64,000 bases of DNA from the NCBI GenBank assembly GCA_027485285.1, contig JAIXRH010000123.1:47632-111631 (forward strand). The letters are read 5' to 3'. Below, one piece after another: positions 43,242 through 51,384 of the stretch. The notes beneath the pieces were generated by a model that was not told the origin of the DNA, did not search any database, and saw only the letters and a list, made by a program, of their open reading frames with translations. The stretch is from Comamonadaceae bacterium. Lineage in GTDB: Bacteria > Pseudomonadota > Gammaproteobacteria > Burkholderiales > Burkholderiaceae_C. The position numbers were made by a program, and so were the translations under genes. Every line of letters begins with the position of its first letter. Within the stretch, counting starts at the first letter, position 1.

Positions 43242-44144
43242 CTATGGGCGTGTGCTGTGTTCTAACAGCCAAGCCTTGAAATGCTGGAGTATCTCGCGCG
43301 GTTGATCGACTTGAGGCTCAATCAAATAATAGGCACGTAGCCCAGTAATTGGACGTTCGCACGCCACCACCAGTTCTCCGCTTTTGAGTTCGGCTGAAAT
43401 GAACAGCCTGGGCATCAACGAGACACCCATGCCGCATCGCGCCGCAGCCACCTGCATTGAGAAAAGCTCATACCTAGAGCCTGCCATCGCACGCGGCGCA
43501 TCTTGGCCTTGTGCATCAAACCACTGACGCCAAGCTTCTGGACGGGTAGATTGTTGAAGCAGGGGCAGCTCCATCAACTGCTTGGGCGTCAGGGCCTTGT
43601 TTTTCTTGAGCAATGCCGGGCTGCAGACGGGGATGACTTCCTCGTCAAACAATTTCGTTGCTTGGGTTCCTGCCCATTGGCTCACTTGTGCTGGAGTTCC
43701 GGCATACAGCGCTGCATCGATGCCGGTGTCGCTGAACATGAACGGACGGGTGCGAGTTTCGATGTGAACTTGGGTTTGAGGAAATCTTTGTGTGAATGAA
43801 GGCAGGCGAGGAATCAGCCACTGTGATGAAAATGTTGGCACTGCGGCTAGGACAAGACTTTCGCCTTGTCCTTGGTTGCCAATTAAATCGAGTGCGTCAC
43901 GCTCCAAGCTGTCAAGTCTGGCGCGAACTTGCCGTGCATAGCTTTGTCCAGAGGCCGTGAGTTGTATGCCGTGCTGCCCACGCTTGAAGAGGGACACGCC
44001 AAGCATGTCCTCGAGCGCTGCGACTTGGCGCGAGACAGCCCCTTGGGTTAAGGCAAGTTCTTGTGCGGCTTTGGTGAAGCTGGCTTGTCGCGCAGCTGCT
44101 TCAAAGCAGATCAAGGATTGCGTGGATGGGAGTCTGCGACGCAT
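43242..44144 (-). CDS. LysR-family regulator of the glutaryl-CoA genes (GcvA/GcdR-like)
   Basis: The 300-residue protein has the LysR winged helix in the GcvA-like form (LICFEAAARQASFTKAAQEL, then ALTQGAVSRQVAALEDMLGV). The effector domain starts near residue 90 (SLVLAAVPTFSSQWLIPRLP). It is divergent from the glutaryl-CoA dehydrogenase gene with a 132-bp gap. In other proteobacteria a LysR protein, GcdR, controls gcdH in just this arrangement, so the same role is likely. Confidence 0.87.
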   Translation of the reverse strand: MRRRLPSTQSLICFEAAARQASFTKAAQELALTQGAVSRQVAALEDMLGVSLFKRGQHGIQLTASGQSYARQVRARLDSLERDALDLIGNQGQGESLVLAAVPTFSSQWLIPRLPSFTQRFPQTQVHIETRTRPFMFSDTGIDAALYAGTPAQVSQWAGTQATKLFDEEVIPVCSPALLKKNKALTPKQLMELPLLQQSTRPEAWRQWFDAQGQDAPRAMAGSRYELFSMQVAAARCGMGVSLMPRLFISAELKSGELVVACERPITGLRAYYLIEPQVDQPREILQHFKAWLLEHSTRP

Positions 44145-44164
44145 GAGAAGTTACCAATGGATGA

Positions 44165-44178
44165 ATTGTCTAGATAAT
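44165..44178. promoter_or_regulatory. Candidate LysR box between the regulator and glutaryl-CoA dehydrogenase
   Basis: ATTGTCTAGATAAT has the ATT-N8-AAT form of a LysR box with the palindromic core TCTAGA. It lies 20 bp from the regulator start and 98 bp from the dehydrogenase start, fitting the usual recognition site of a divergent LysR pair. Confidence 0.4.
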
Positions 44179-44276
44179 ACAAAAATGCATAACTGAGTGC
44201 GAAACAATCGTTTGATGGTGAAGGCTTTCGCATTTAAGATTTTGTTATCTAATTTTTGTCATTGAAAGAAATCACC

Positions 44277-45461
44277 ATGAGTTCTAGCCATCCTTTTTCT
44301 TGGTCTGACCCGTTTCAACTGGATTCGCAATTGACTGCCGACGAGCGTCAGATCAAAGATGCTGCCGCTGCCTATTGCCAAGATCGCTTGGCCCCGCGTG
44401 TGCTGGAGGCGTTCCGACATGAAAAAACAGACGTCACCATCTTTCGTGAAATGGGGGAGTTGGGGTTGTTGGGCCCCACCATCCCAGAAGCCTACGGCGG
44501 CGCTGGCCTGAATTACGTGAGCTACGGACTGGTAGCCCGCGAAGTGGAGCGCGTGGACTCGGGTTACCGCTCCATGATGAGCGTGCAGTCCTCGCTGGTG
44601 ATGCTGCCGATTTTTGAGTTTGGCAGCGAAGCGCAAAAGCAAAAGTACCTGCCCAAGCTGGCCACGGGTGAGTGGATTGGTTGCTTTGGTTTGACCGAAC
44701 CCAACTATGGCTCAGACCCCGGCAGCATGATCACGCGTGCCAAAAAAGTGGCAGGCGGCTATTCACTCTCAGGCTCAAAGATGTGGATCACCAACAGCCC
44801 CATTGCCGATGTGTTTGTGGTGTGGGCCAAAGACGACGAGGGCGCGATTCGCGGCTTTGTGTTGGAGAAAGGCTGGAGAGGCTTGAGCGCCCCCGCCATT
44901 CACGGCAAGGTGGGTTTGCGCGCGTCCATCACGGGCGAGATTGTCATGGATGAGGTGTTTGTGCCAGAAGACAACGCTTTTCCTGAGGTGCGTGGACTCA
45001 AAGGCCCATTCACTTGTTTGAACAGCGCACGCTACGGGATTGCATGGGGGACCTTGGGCGCTGCTGAAGATTGCTTTAGCCGCGCACGCCAATACGTGAT
45101 GGATCGCCAGCAGTTTGGCCGACCGCTCGCTGCCAACCAGTTGATTCAAAAGAAACTGGCCGACATGATGACGGATATTTCGTTGGGTCTGCAAGGCTGC
45201 TTGCGCTTGGGCCGCATGAAAGACGAGGGGACGGCTTCGGTGGACATCACGTCTATCTTGAAGCGCAACAGTTGCGGCAAAGCGCTGGACATTGCACGCA
45301 TGGCGCGTGACATGATGGGTGGCAATGGCATTTCGGATGAGTTTGGTGTGGCCCGGCATTTGGTCAATTTGGAGGTGGTCAACACTTATGAGGGCACGCA
45401 CGATGTGCATGCCTTGATCTTGGGGCGAGCCATCACGGGTATTGCCGCGTTTTCAAACTGA
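44277..45461 (+). CDS. gcdH: Glutaryl-CoA dehydrogenase
   Basis: The ATG at 44277 gives 394 residues. This acyl-CoA dehydrogenase family flavoenzyme oxidises and decarboxylates glutaryl-CoA to crotonyl-CoA. Motifs are [13 protein letters not shown] (the Arg that binds the gamma-carboxylate), [16 protein letters not shown], the FAD region [14 protein letters not shown] and [20 protein letters not shown] with the catalytic Glu. That last motif is typical of this subtype. It is followed after 16 bp by a class III CoA-transferase, which would activate glutarate. Glutarate arises from lysine, aromatic or cyclic-compound breakdown. Confidence 0.92.
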   Translation: MSSSHPFSWSDPFQLDSQLTADERQIKDAAAAYCQDRLAPRVLEAFRHEKTDVTIFREMGELGLLGPTIPEAYGGAGLNYVSYGLVAREVERVDSGYRSMMSVQSSLVMLPIFEFGSEAQKQKYLPKLATGEWIGCFGLTEPNYGSDPGSMITRAKKVAGGYSLSGSKMWITNSPIADVFVVWAKDDEGAIRGFVLEKGWRGLSAPAIHGKVGLRASITGEIVMDEVFVPEDNAFPEVRGLKGPFTCLNSARYGIAWGTLGAAEDCFSRARQYVMDRQQFGRPLAANQLIQKKLADMMTDISLGLQGCLRLGRMKDEGTASVDITSILKRNSCGKALDIARMARDMMGGNGISDEFGVARHLVNLEVVNTYEGTHDVHALILGRAITGIAAFSN

Positions 45462-45477
45462 TCTTGGGGTAAGCGCC

Positions 45478-46665
45478 GTGGCTGCATTTCCTAACCCAAC
45501 GCCACCAAAGCCTTTGGCTGGTGTTCGTGTGCTTGATTTGTCTCGGGTATTGGCGGGACCTTGGGCTGGCCAGATGCTGGCAGATTACGGCGCTGACGTG
45601 ATCAAAGTAGAGCGTCCTGGCGTAGGTGATGACACGCGCACGTGGGGGCCGCCTTGGTGGGGTGAGGGCGATCAGCGTGTGGCTGCTTACTTTTTGTGTG
45701 CGAATCGCGGTAAACGTTCAATTGCCGTAGACATTGCGAGCGCTGAAGGTATTGCACAGATCAAGCAGTTGGCTGCTGAAGCGGATGTGTTGATCGAAAA
45801 CTACAAAGTGGGTCAGTTGGCTAAATATGGTCTTGACGCAGTCAGTTTGCAAAAATTAAATCCTGGTTTGATTTACTGCTCCATCACTGGTTATGGGCAG
45901 CAAGGTCCGCTTTCTCACAAAGCAGGTTACGACTTTGCGATTCAGGCCGAAGCTGGGTTGATGAGCGTTACTGGCGAAAAAGGTGGAGAGCCTCAAAAAG
46001 TCGGTGTTGCCGTGACCGACCTCATGACTGGCGTTTATGCGACCACCGCGATTCTTGCAGCAATGCATGAACGAAACAGCTCAGGTTTAGGCCGCCACAT
46101 CGATGCATCATTGTTTGATGTGCAGGTTGCGATGCTCGCCAATCAAGCCAGTAATGAGTTGGTGGGGCATACGCACCCCACGCGCATGGGTAATGCACAC
46201 CCCAACATCGTGCCGTATCAGGTTTTTCCAACACGTGATGGTCACATCGTGCTGGCTGTGGGTAACGATGCTCAGTTTGAGCGTTTCTGTCTCGCTGCTG
46301 GACATCCGGAAGTTGCTGCTGATCCAGCTTACAAAACGAATCCGGCGCGTGTACAAAACCGTCAAGCCTTGGTGCTGACGCTCACGAGTTGGATGATGCG
46401 GCTTGATACAGCCGAATGGGGTCGGTTACTAGACAGTGCGAATGTGCCGTGCTCTCCCATTTTGGATGTAGAGCAGGTGATGGAGCACCCACATTTGCTG
46501 GCAAGAGGAATGAAGCTCACTTCTAGCGATCCGAACGTGCCACCCATGATTGCGCAGCCAATGCTGATGGATGGCCAGCGCATGACTTCAGAACTTGCGC
46601 CTCCTGCTTTGGGAGCTTTCGAGGCTGCGTGGCATGAGAAAAGTGGAGTGCCTGAGATTTTTTAG
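45478..46665 (+). CDS. CaiB/BaiF class III CoA-transferase (probable glutarate CoA-transferase)
   Basis: The GTG at 45478 with a GGGGTAAG site begins 395 residues; the upstream TTG overlaps the preceding gene and is less likely. Family motifs are LAGVRVLDLSRVLAGPWAGQ, ADYGADVIKVERPG, CANRGKRSIAVDI and VAVTDLMTGVYATTA with the Asp that becomes the mixed anhydride. It moves CoA from a donor such as succinyl-CoA to an organic acid. Next to glutaryl-CoA dehydrogenase the acceptor is most likely glutarate, as for mammalian SUGCT. Confidence 0.87.
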   Translation: MAAFPNPTPPKPLAGVRVLDLSRVLAGPWAGQMLADYGADVIKVERPGVGDDTRTWGPPWWGEGDQRVAAYFLCANRGKRSIAVDIASAEGIAQIKQLAAEADVLIENYKVGQLAKYGLDAVSLQKLNPGLIYCSITGYGQQGPLSHKAGYDFAIQAEAGLMSVTGEKGGEPQKVGVAVTDLMTGVYATTAILAAMHERNSSGLGRHIDASLFDVQVAMLANQASNELVGHTHPTRMGNAHPNIVPYQVFPTRDGHIVLAVGNDAQFERFCLAAGHPEVAADPAYKTNPARVQNRQALVLTLTSWMMRLDTAEWGRLLDSANVPCSPILDVEQVMEHPHLLARGMKLTSSDPNVPPMIAQPMLMDGQRMTSELAPPALGAFEAAWHEKSGVPEIF

Positions 46666-46753
46666 CGATCCCTATCAAGTGAAACACTAGATGGATGAAG
46701 ATTTATTTTTAGACAGAGTCACTCAATCCATCAATATCTAAAAAGGATTTTGG

Positions 46754-47299
46754 ATGCCAGTTATTTCAGTCACTTTGTTACCCGGCTATCCAACTGAGGT
46801 TCAAGAGCGGTTGGTTCAAAGAATTGCAATTGCCGCTCGCTCAGTCATTTCCGCTGCACCCGCCGGAACGACAGTCTTTGTCAACGAAGCCAGCACCTAT
46901 CAACGCGACAATCAGTCTTTTACGAAGGGCGGTCCATCGAGACCTGTTGCATCGGAATTGGTGCTTTCTTTTCTAAGCGCAATCCAAGAAAGAAATTTAG
47001 AAAAAGCAAAAAATTTTTTAGCACCTGATTTTTCTATGTGTTTTCCGACTGGTGTGCGGATGACCCAATTGCATGAATTGATTCAATGGGGACAGTCACG
47101 TTATAAAAAAATCGAAAAAATTTTTGAAACAATCGATGAATGCTGGACAGGTGAAGGCGCCGTCGTTTTTTGCTCTGGCACTTTAAGTGGAGTTTTTAAT
47201 GACGATCAACCATTTGAAAAAATACGATTTATAGATCGCTTTGAAGTGGTTGATGGACTTATCTTGAAGCAAGATGTTTGGAATGATCTACGACCTTAA
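46754..47299 (+). CDS. Fusion of a tautomerase-like domain and an NTF2-like (SnoaL) domain
   Basis: The 181-residue protein starts PVISVTLLPGYPTEVQERLV, the 4-oxalocrotonate tautomerase pattern in which Pro1 is the catalytic base after Met removal. That domain ends near residue 60. From about residue 65 (ASELVLSFLSAIQERNLEKA) to the end (FIDRFEVVDGLILKQDVWND) it has a SnoaL/ketosteroid-isomerase-like cone fold. The AAAAAGGA site supports the start. The gene is distinctly AT-rich compared with its neighbours, a sign of transfer. It stands alone between the glutarate genes and the aromatic cluster, so the substrate is unknown; an isomerase is likely. Confidence 0.65.
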   Translation: MPVISVTLLPGYPTEVQERLVQRIAIAARSVISAAPAGTTVFVNEASTYQRDNQSFTKGGPSRPVASELVLSFLSAIQERNLEKAKNFLAPDFSMCFPTGVRMTQLHELIQWGQSRYKKIEKIFETIDECWTGEGAVVFCSGTLSGVFNDDQPFEKIRFIDRFEVVDGLILKQDVWNDLRP

Positions 47300-47440
47300 T
47301 TTTTTCAGAGCGAGTTCTTCGTAAACGGCCAGGACTTTGCGATGCCTGGGGTCACTGAGGCGGCGCAGGTGAGCTTTTTTTCATCTGTTGAACCAAGCGT
47401 CCAGCTCTGGACGGGCAGGGGGCGTTAAGAATCTTGACGG
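47293..47440 (-). other. Possible remnant of a coding sequence in the intergenic gap
   Basis: On the minus strand one frame reads as protein-like from 47440 to a stop near 47293: PSRFLTPPARPELDAWFNR, then an in-frame TGA, then LRRLSDPRHRKVLAVYEELA. No start codon and no family were identified. It could be a decayed gene end or chance. The rest of the 180-bp gap up to 47480 shows nothing further. Confidence 0.25.
47404..47440. repeat. 37-bp hairpin repeat, copy 1
   Basis: This stretch matches 56010-56046 at 33 of 37 positions. The first 17 bases (GCTCTGGACGGGCAGGG) are identical. The last part, CGTTAAG-AAT-CTTGACG, folds as a 7-bp hairpin with one G-T pair. Both copies are in intergenic gaps at the ends of the aromatic operon region. 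It may be a REP-type element or a mobile-element remnant. Confidence 0.55.
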
Positions 47441-47479
47441 TCGGTAGTGACTGACTCAAGACTTCAATTCCATGCCTAG

Positions 47480-48430
47480 TTAAGTGTGAGCTTTGACGAT
47501 GGTCGTGGTCAATGTTTTATCCAATGTTCCCTGGCTAAAAAGTTGATGGATCACCTGCCGAAGCCAAATGTGTGCTGAATCTTTGTGAAATCTCTGATGC
47601 CAGAAAAGATGTACATCGATGATGGGTGATTTCATGGGTGTAGGGACATAACGCACTTCACCGTGTTGAACGAAGAAATCAGCGAGATCTTTCGGGACCG
47701 TAGCAATCAAGTTGGACGTTTCGATGATTGGCAATAAGCTCATGAAGTGAGAGAGCTCCACGACAACGCGTCTTTTGATTTTTTTGCTTTGCAAAAATTG
47801 TTCGAATACATGCTCTCTGCCATCTGGCTTGACAACTGCATGTGATGCTTTTGCAAACTGCGCCAGTGTTAGTTTTTCTGCGACATCTGGATGGTTTTTT
47901 CGAATCAAACAAACATGCGAGCTGCTAATTAACTTCTGTTGAAAGAATCCTGCCTTGTGCAAATCTGGAAAGTAACCAATTGCCATCTCTGCACTGCCTG
48001 CCTCTAGTGCGTTGGCTGCCGCCTCTCTAGGCATGGCAAGGGTCTTCAGGCTAATGTGGGGAGATTTTTCAGCAAGCGTCGACAGCAATCGAGGCAAAAA
48101 ATTCACCTCAGCAATGTCTGGTGTCACCAACGTGAATATGCGATCGCTACGAGACGGATCAAAACTCTTCGGTTGCAGGATGTCGTTTTGGATAGTTTGG
48201 ACAACCGATCGAATGCTCAGGCTCAAAGCTTGCGCTTTGGGTGTGGGTGCCATGCCAGCACCTGTGCGAACAAATAATGGGTCGTCAAAGAGTGTCCTGA
48301 GTCTTGAAATGGCGGCACTCATCGCAGGCTGACTCAACTTGATTGCTTCGGCTGCCTTGGTGACATTCTGGTGTTTGAGCATGGCGTCAAACACGACCAA
48401 CAAATTCAAGTCTAAAGATCGAATATCCAT
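47480..48430 (-). CDS. LysR-family regulator of the aromatic operon
   Basis: The 316-residue protein has a NodD/LinR-type LysR N-terminus (DIRSLDLNLLVVFDAMLKHQ, then EAIKLSQPAMSAAISRLRTL) and an effector domain from about residue 90 (IFTLVTPDIAEVNFLPRLLS). It is divergent from the seven-gene operon starting at 48550 with a 119-bp gap, the normal arrangement for an activator of a catabolic operon. A 21-bp inverted repeat covers its own start codon, which suggests autorepression. Confidence 0.88.
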   Translation of the reverse strand: MDIRSLDLNLLVVFDAMLKHQNVTKAAEAIKLSQPAMSAAISRLRTLFDDPLFVRTGAGMAPTPKAQALSLSIRSVVQTIQNDILQPKSFDPSRSDRIFTLVTPDIAEVNFLPRLLSTLAEKSPHISLKTLAMPREAAANALEAGSAEMAIGYFPDLHKAGFFQQKLISSSHVCLIRKNHPDVAEKLTLAQFAKASHAVVKPDGREHVFEQFLQSKKIKRRVVVELSHFMSLLPIIETSNLIATVPKDLADFFVQHGEVRYVPTPMKSPIIDVHLFWHQRFHKDSAHIWLRQVIHQLFSQGTLDKTLTTTIVKAHT

Positions 48431-48442
48431 ATGGTGGATATT
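48422..48442. promoter_or_regulatory. Candidate LysR operator overlapping the regulator start codon
   Basis: AATATCCA (48422-48429) and TGGATATT (48435-48442) are 8-bp perfect arms with a 5-nt spacer. The first arm includes the regulator start codon (48430-48428 on the minus strand). Binding here would block its own transcription or initiation. Confidence 0.5.
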
Positions 48443-48549
48443 ATGTATTCAAATAATTATCTAGACGAATGGTTGCCTGATCCCTAGACTCGCTCACACA
48501 AAACACATCAAGCGCCTCAGAGCTTGATAAGTACACCGGAGACGAAGTC

Positions 48550-49602
48550 ATGCAACAGATGTATTGCGGCCAAAGCACAGTGATGCCTTGTTGCTGTGGT
48601 GTTGACGTTCATGCGCACGTCATTCCGGGAGAGTTTCCAAAATACCTAGGGGGTGCGACGCCCTCTGGATGGCCCTCGATGGCTCCGGCTGATGCTTGCC
48701 ATCGTCATGTCATGATTGATGGGAAGAACTACAGAACAGTGTCTGACAAGTGTTGGACCCCATCGCATCGATTGGCAGATTTTCAAGAGATGGGCTTGCA
48801 ACTGCAGGCCATTTCGCCCATGCCTGAGTTGCTGTCTTATTGGCTTTCTCCCGCCGATGGTTCCCAGTTGGTTAGATTCTTGAATGAACAAATTGCTTCC
48901 ATGGTCAACGAGTCCGGAGGCAAGATCGTGGGCCTTGGTGCCGTTCCATTACAAGATTTGACACTTGCCATCAAAGAGTTGCACTACATCAAGCACACCT
49001 TGGGTCTTTGCGGTGTGGAAGTAGGAAGCAACATCAATGGCGTCGTGATTGGAGACCCCAAGCTTGATCCATTTTTTGAAGCTTGCGTTGCGCTGGATAT
49101 GCCGGTGTTTGTGCATGCCTTGAGGCCTGTTGGCATGGATCGGTTGGTGGGGCCTGCACCCTTGCAACAGGTGTTGGCGTATCCCACCGATGTAGGTTTG
49201 GCTGCGGCATCGGTCTTGACTGGCAACCTGATGCATCGTTATCCTAAGTTGCGAATTGCATTCAGTCATGGTGGCGGAACTTTGGCCATGCTGTTGCCTC
49301 GGTTGCAACAAGCCATGTCTGTTTTTCCGGCCCTGCGGGAGAGTGTGCATTCATCTCCGTTCGAACAAGTCAGGGCGTTGTATTTCGATACCTTGGTTTT
49401 TGATACGCAGACCCTGCGTCATCTGGTTCATACATTTGGCTCGTCGCAGTTGATGATCGGGACCGATTACCCGTTTAACTTTCATGACAAACACCCTGTT
49501 GAGCGAATCAAAGAAGCTGGATTTGACGCCCAGGTCACCGAGCAATTGACGTCTACAAATGCCAAAAGATTTCTTGGTATTGAAAACATGAATTTGGAGT
49601 AA
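48550..49602 (+). CDS. Amidohydrolase-family decarboxylase (ACMSD-like), first copy
   Basis: The 350-residue protein has the metal-binding HxH at His21 and His23 (VDVHAHVIPGEFP), then PVFVHALRPVGMDRLVG, RIAFSHGGGTLAML and the catalytic Asp in MIGTDYPFNF. This set fits the amidohydrolase-2 group, which includes aminocarboxymuconate-semialdehyde decarboxylase and gamma-resorcylate decarboxylase. It is the first gene of the operon, with a GGAGA site, and lies 3 bp before the extradiol dioxygenase. It could decarboxylate an aromatic acid or a ring-cleavage product. Confidence 0.84.
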   Translation: MQQMYCGQSTVMPCCCGVDVHAHVIPGEFPKYLGGATPSGWPSMAPADACHRHVMIDGKNYRTVSDKCWTPSHRLADFQEMGLQLQAISPMPELLSYWLSPADGSQLVRFLNEQIASMVNESGGKIVGLGAVPLQDLTLAIKELHYIKHTLGLCGVEVGSNINGVVIGDPKLDPFFEACVALDMPVFVHALRPVGMDRLVGPAPLQQVLAYPTDVGLAAASVLTGNLMHRYPKLRIAFSHGGGTLAMLLPRLQQAMSVFPALRESVHSSPFEQVRALYFDTLVFDTQTLRHLVHTFGSSQLMIGTDYPFNFHDKHPVERIKEAGFDAQVTEQLTSTNAKRFLGIENMNLE

Positions 49603-49605
49603 AAC

Positions 49606-50508
49606 ATGACGCATTCATCTTCACTTGTAAGCGCTTTGCGCAGCGTTTCGCTCACCGTTCCTGATTTGGTGGCTGCTGAACATTTCTACACATCGATTTG
49701 GCATTTGGATGTAGTTGCCAAGACCGAGCAGGCCATTTATTTGCGCGGTACAGGGGCCGATCATCACTTGCTTGAACTGCATCAAGCGGATGGGTCGGCG
49801 AAGATTCGATGCGTCACTTTGCGTGTCCGAGATCTGTCTGCTTTGGAAAAAGTTGCAACCGCAGCGGTTGTTGCTGGAGGCAAAGTGCTCAAGCCCATTG
49901 CCGAAGTCACTGAGCCTGGGGGAGGGCAATCCGTGACGGTGATCGATCCCGACGGTCGCGTGTTTCAACTGGTCTTCGGGGATGCCATACATGCAGATGC
50001 CCATGAGGCGCAGGACAGACCCATTCGATTGGCCCATGCTGTGCTGAATAGTCATGATGTGGAATCCACCCGTACTTTCATGGAGTCTGTGCTTGATTTT
50101 TCGTTGTCTGACCGGACACGCATCATGGCCTTTATGCGTTGTAACAGTGATCATCACAGCATTGCGCTTGGTGATTCAGACAACAACGCACTTAACCATA
50201 TTGCATTTTTGATGCCTGATGTGGATTCGGTCATGCGAGGCGGGGGGCGTATGCGTGATGCGGGCTACGGCATTGAGTGGGGTCCCGGCCGTCATGGCCC
50301 AGGCGACAACGCTTTCAACTATTTTGTTGGCCCCTTTGATGTCGTCATTGAGTACACCGCCGAGGTTCAGCAGATCGATGACAGCTACAAATCAGGTCAG
50401 CCCACTGATTGGACCTGGCCCCCTGGTCGCGTTGATCAATGGGGCATTTCTGCGCCACCGAGTCCTCGACTCAAAGATGCGCAAAAAGCAGTTGTTTTTG
50501 TTTCTTAA
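49606..50508 (+). CDS. Type I extradiol ring-cleavage dioxygenase (VOC family)
   Basis: The 300-residue protein has two vicinal-oxygen-chelate domains. In the second the iron ligands are visible: His144 (IRLAHAVLNSHD), His198 (ALNHIAFLMPD) and Glu249 (FDVVIEYTAE). The signature around residues 223-250 (GIEWGPGRHGPGDNAFNYFV) is that of catechol 2,3-dioxygenase/biphenyl-diol dioxygenases. It opens a catechol next to one hydroxyl group. A flavin hydroxylase two genes downstream and an FAH hydrolase directly downstream complete a meta-cleavage logic. Confidence 0.88.
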   Translation: MTHSSSLVSALRSVSLTVPDLVAAEHFYTSIWHLDVVAKTEQAIYLRGTGADHHLLELHQADGSAKIRCVTLRVRDLSALEKVATAAVVAGGKVLKPIAEVTEPGGGQSVTVIDPDGRVFQLVFGDAIHADAHEAQDRPIRLAHAVLNSHDVESTRTFMESVLDFSLSDRTRIMAFMRCNSDHHSIALGDSDNNALNHIAFLMPDVDSVMRGGGRMRDAGYGIEWGPGRHGPGDNAFNYFVGPFDVVIEYTAEVQQIDDSYKSGQPTDWTWPPGRVDQWGISAPPSPRLKDAQKAVVFVS

Positions 50509-50518
50509 AGGATTCAGT

Positions 50519-51382
50519 ATGAAATTCACGACATTTCACAAAGATGGACAAGATCGATTTGGATTGATCGATGGCGATCACGTGATCGACTTCAACAAAG
50601 CGCAGCCCCAAGTCGATGCAGATCTTCGTTTGGCATTGAAGTCGGGTGTGGATTTGGCAGCTGCGGCTCAAAATGCGCTGAGTTCAAACGCTGAACGTTT
50701 GCCCATGGCGAGCTTGCAAATCTCAGCCCTCATTCCAGAACCTGGAAAGATCATTTGTTTGGGCTTGAATTATTTTGATCACGCGAAAGAGGGGGGGCGT
50801 GATAAACCTGAATACCCGTGGTTTTTTCTGCGCTCTGCCACGTCTTTGCTTGCACCTAATGAGGACGCCATTCTTCCGAAAGTCTCAGAGCGTTTGGATT
50901 ACGAAGCCGAGTTAGCTGTTGTGATTGGCAAGACCGTCAAGCATGCAACGATTGAAAACGCGTTGGACTGTGTGTTTGGCTACAGTTGTTTTAACGATAT
51001 TTCAGTCCGCGACTATCAAAAGAAAACGCCACAGTGGTCGATTGGTAAAAACTTTGACAAGACCGGTGGATTTGGCCCTGTGCTGGTCACAGCCGATGAG
51101 TTGCCCGCTGGTGCAGAGGGTTTATTGATTCAATCGCGTCTCAATGGCCAGGTGATGCAAAGCGCAAACACGCGCGACATGATTTGGGGTGTCGCTGAAA
51201 CCATCCAGTTGTTGACTGAATGTGTGACGCTTGAACCTGGTGACGTGATCGCTATGGGTACGCCCGCTGGCGTTGGTCAGGCGCGAACGCCTCCAGTTTG
51301 GATGAGGCACGATGACACCATTGAAATCGAAATTGAAAATATTGGCTTGCTTCGTAACAAGATCAAGGCTGAGGTCAACTGA
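50519..51382 (+). CDS. Fumarylacetoacetate hydrolase (FAH) family enzyme
   Basis: The ATG at 50519, with an AAAGGA site, gives 287 residues; a longer frame merely overlaps the dioxygenase gene. The core starts IPEPGKIICLGLNYFDHAKE. Metal ligands lie in RLDYEAELAVVIGK, with GYSCFNDISVRDYQKKTPQW and LEPGDVIAMGTPAGVGQARTP following. The family includes acylpyruvate hydrolases, 2-hydroxymuconate decarboxylases and hydratases. Following an extradiol dioxygenase, it probably hydrolyses or decarboxylates the ring-cleavage product. Confidence 0.88.
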   Translation: MKFTTFHKDGQDRFGLIDGDHVIDFNKAQPQVDADLRLALKSGVDLAAAAQNALSSNAERLPMASLQISALIPEPGKIICLGLNYFDHAKEGGRDKPEYPWFFLRSATSLLAPNEDAILPKVSERLDYEAELAVVIGKTVKHATIENALDCVFGYSCFNDISVRDYQKKTPQWSIGKNFDKTGGFGPVLVTADELPAGAEGLLIQSRLNGQVMQSANTRDMIWGVAETIQLLTECVTLEPGDVIAMGTPAGVGQARTPPVWMRHDDTIEIEIENIGLLRNKIKAEVN

Positions 51383-51384
51383 TC

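Noticed and set aside
50219-50518. N-terminal extension of the FAH-family protein
   Set aside because: These codons overlap the extradiol dioxygenase gene in another frame; the ATG at 50519 has a proper ribosome-binding site and matches the family start.
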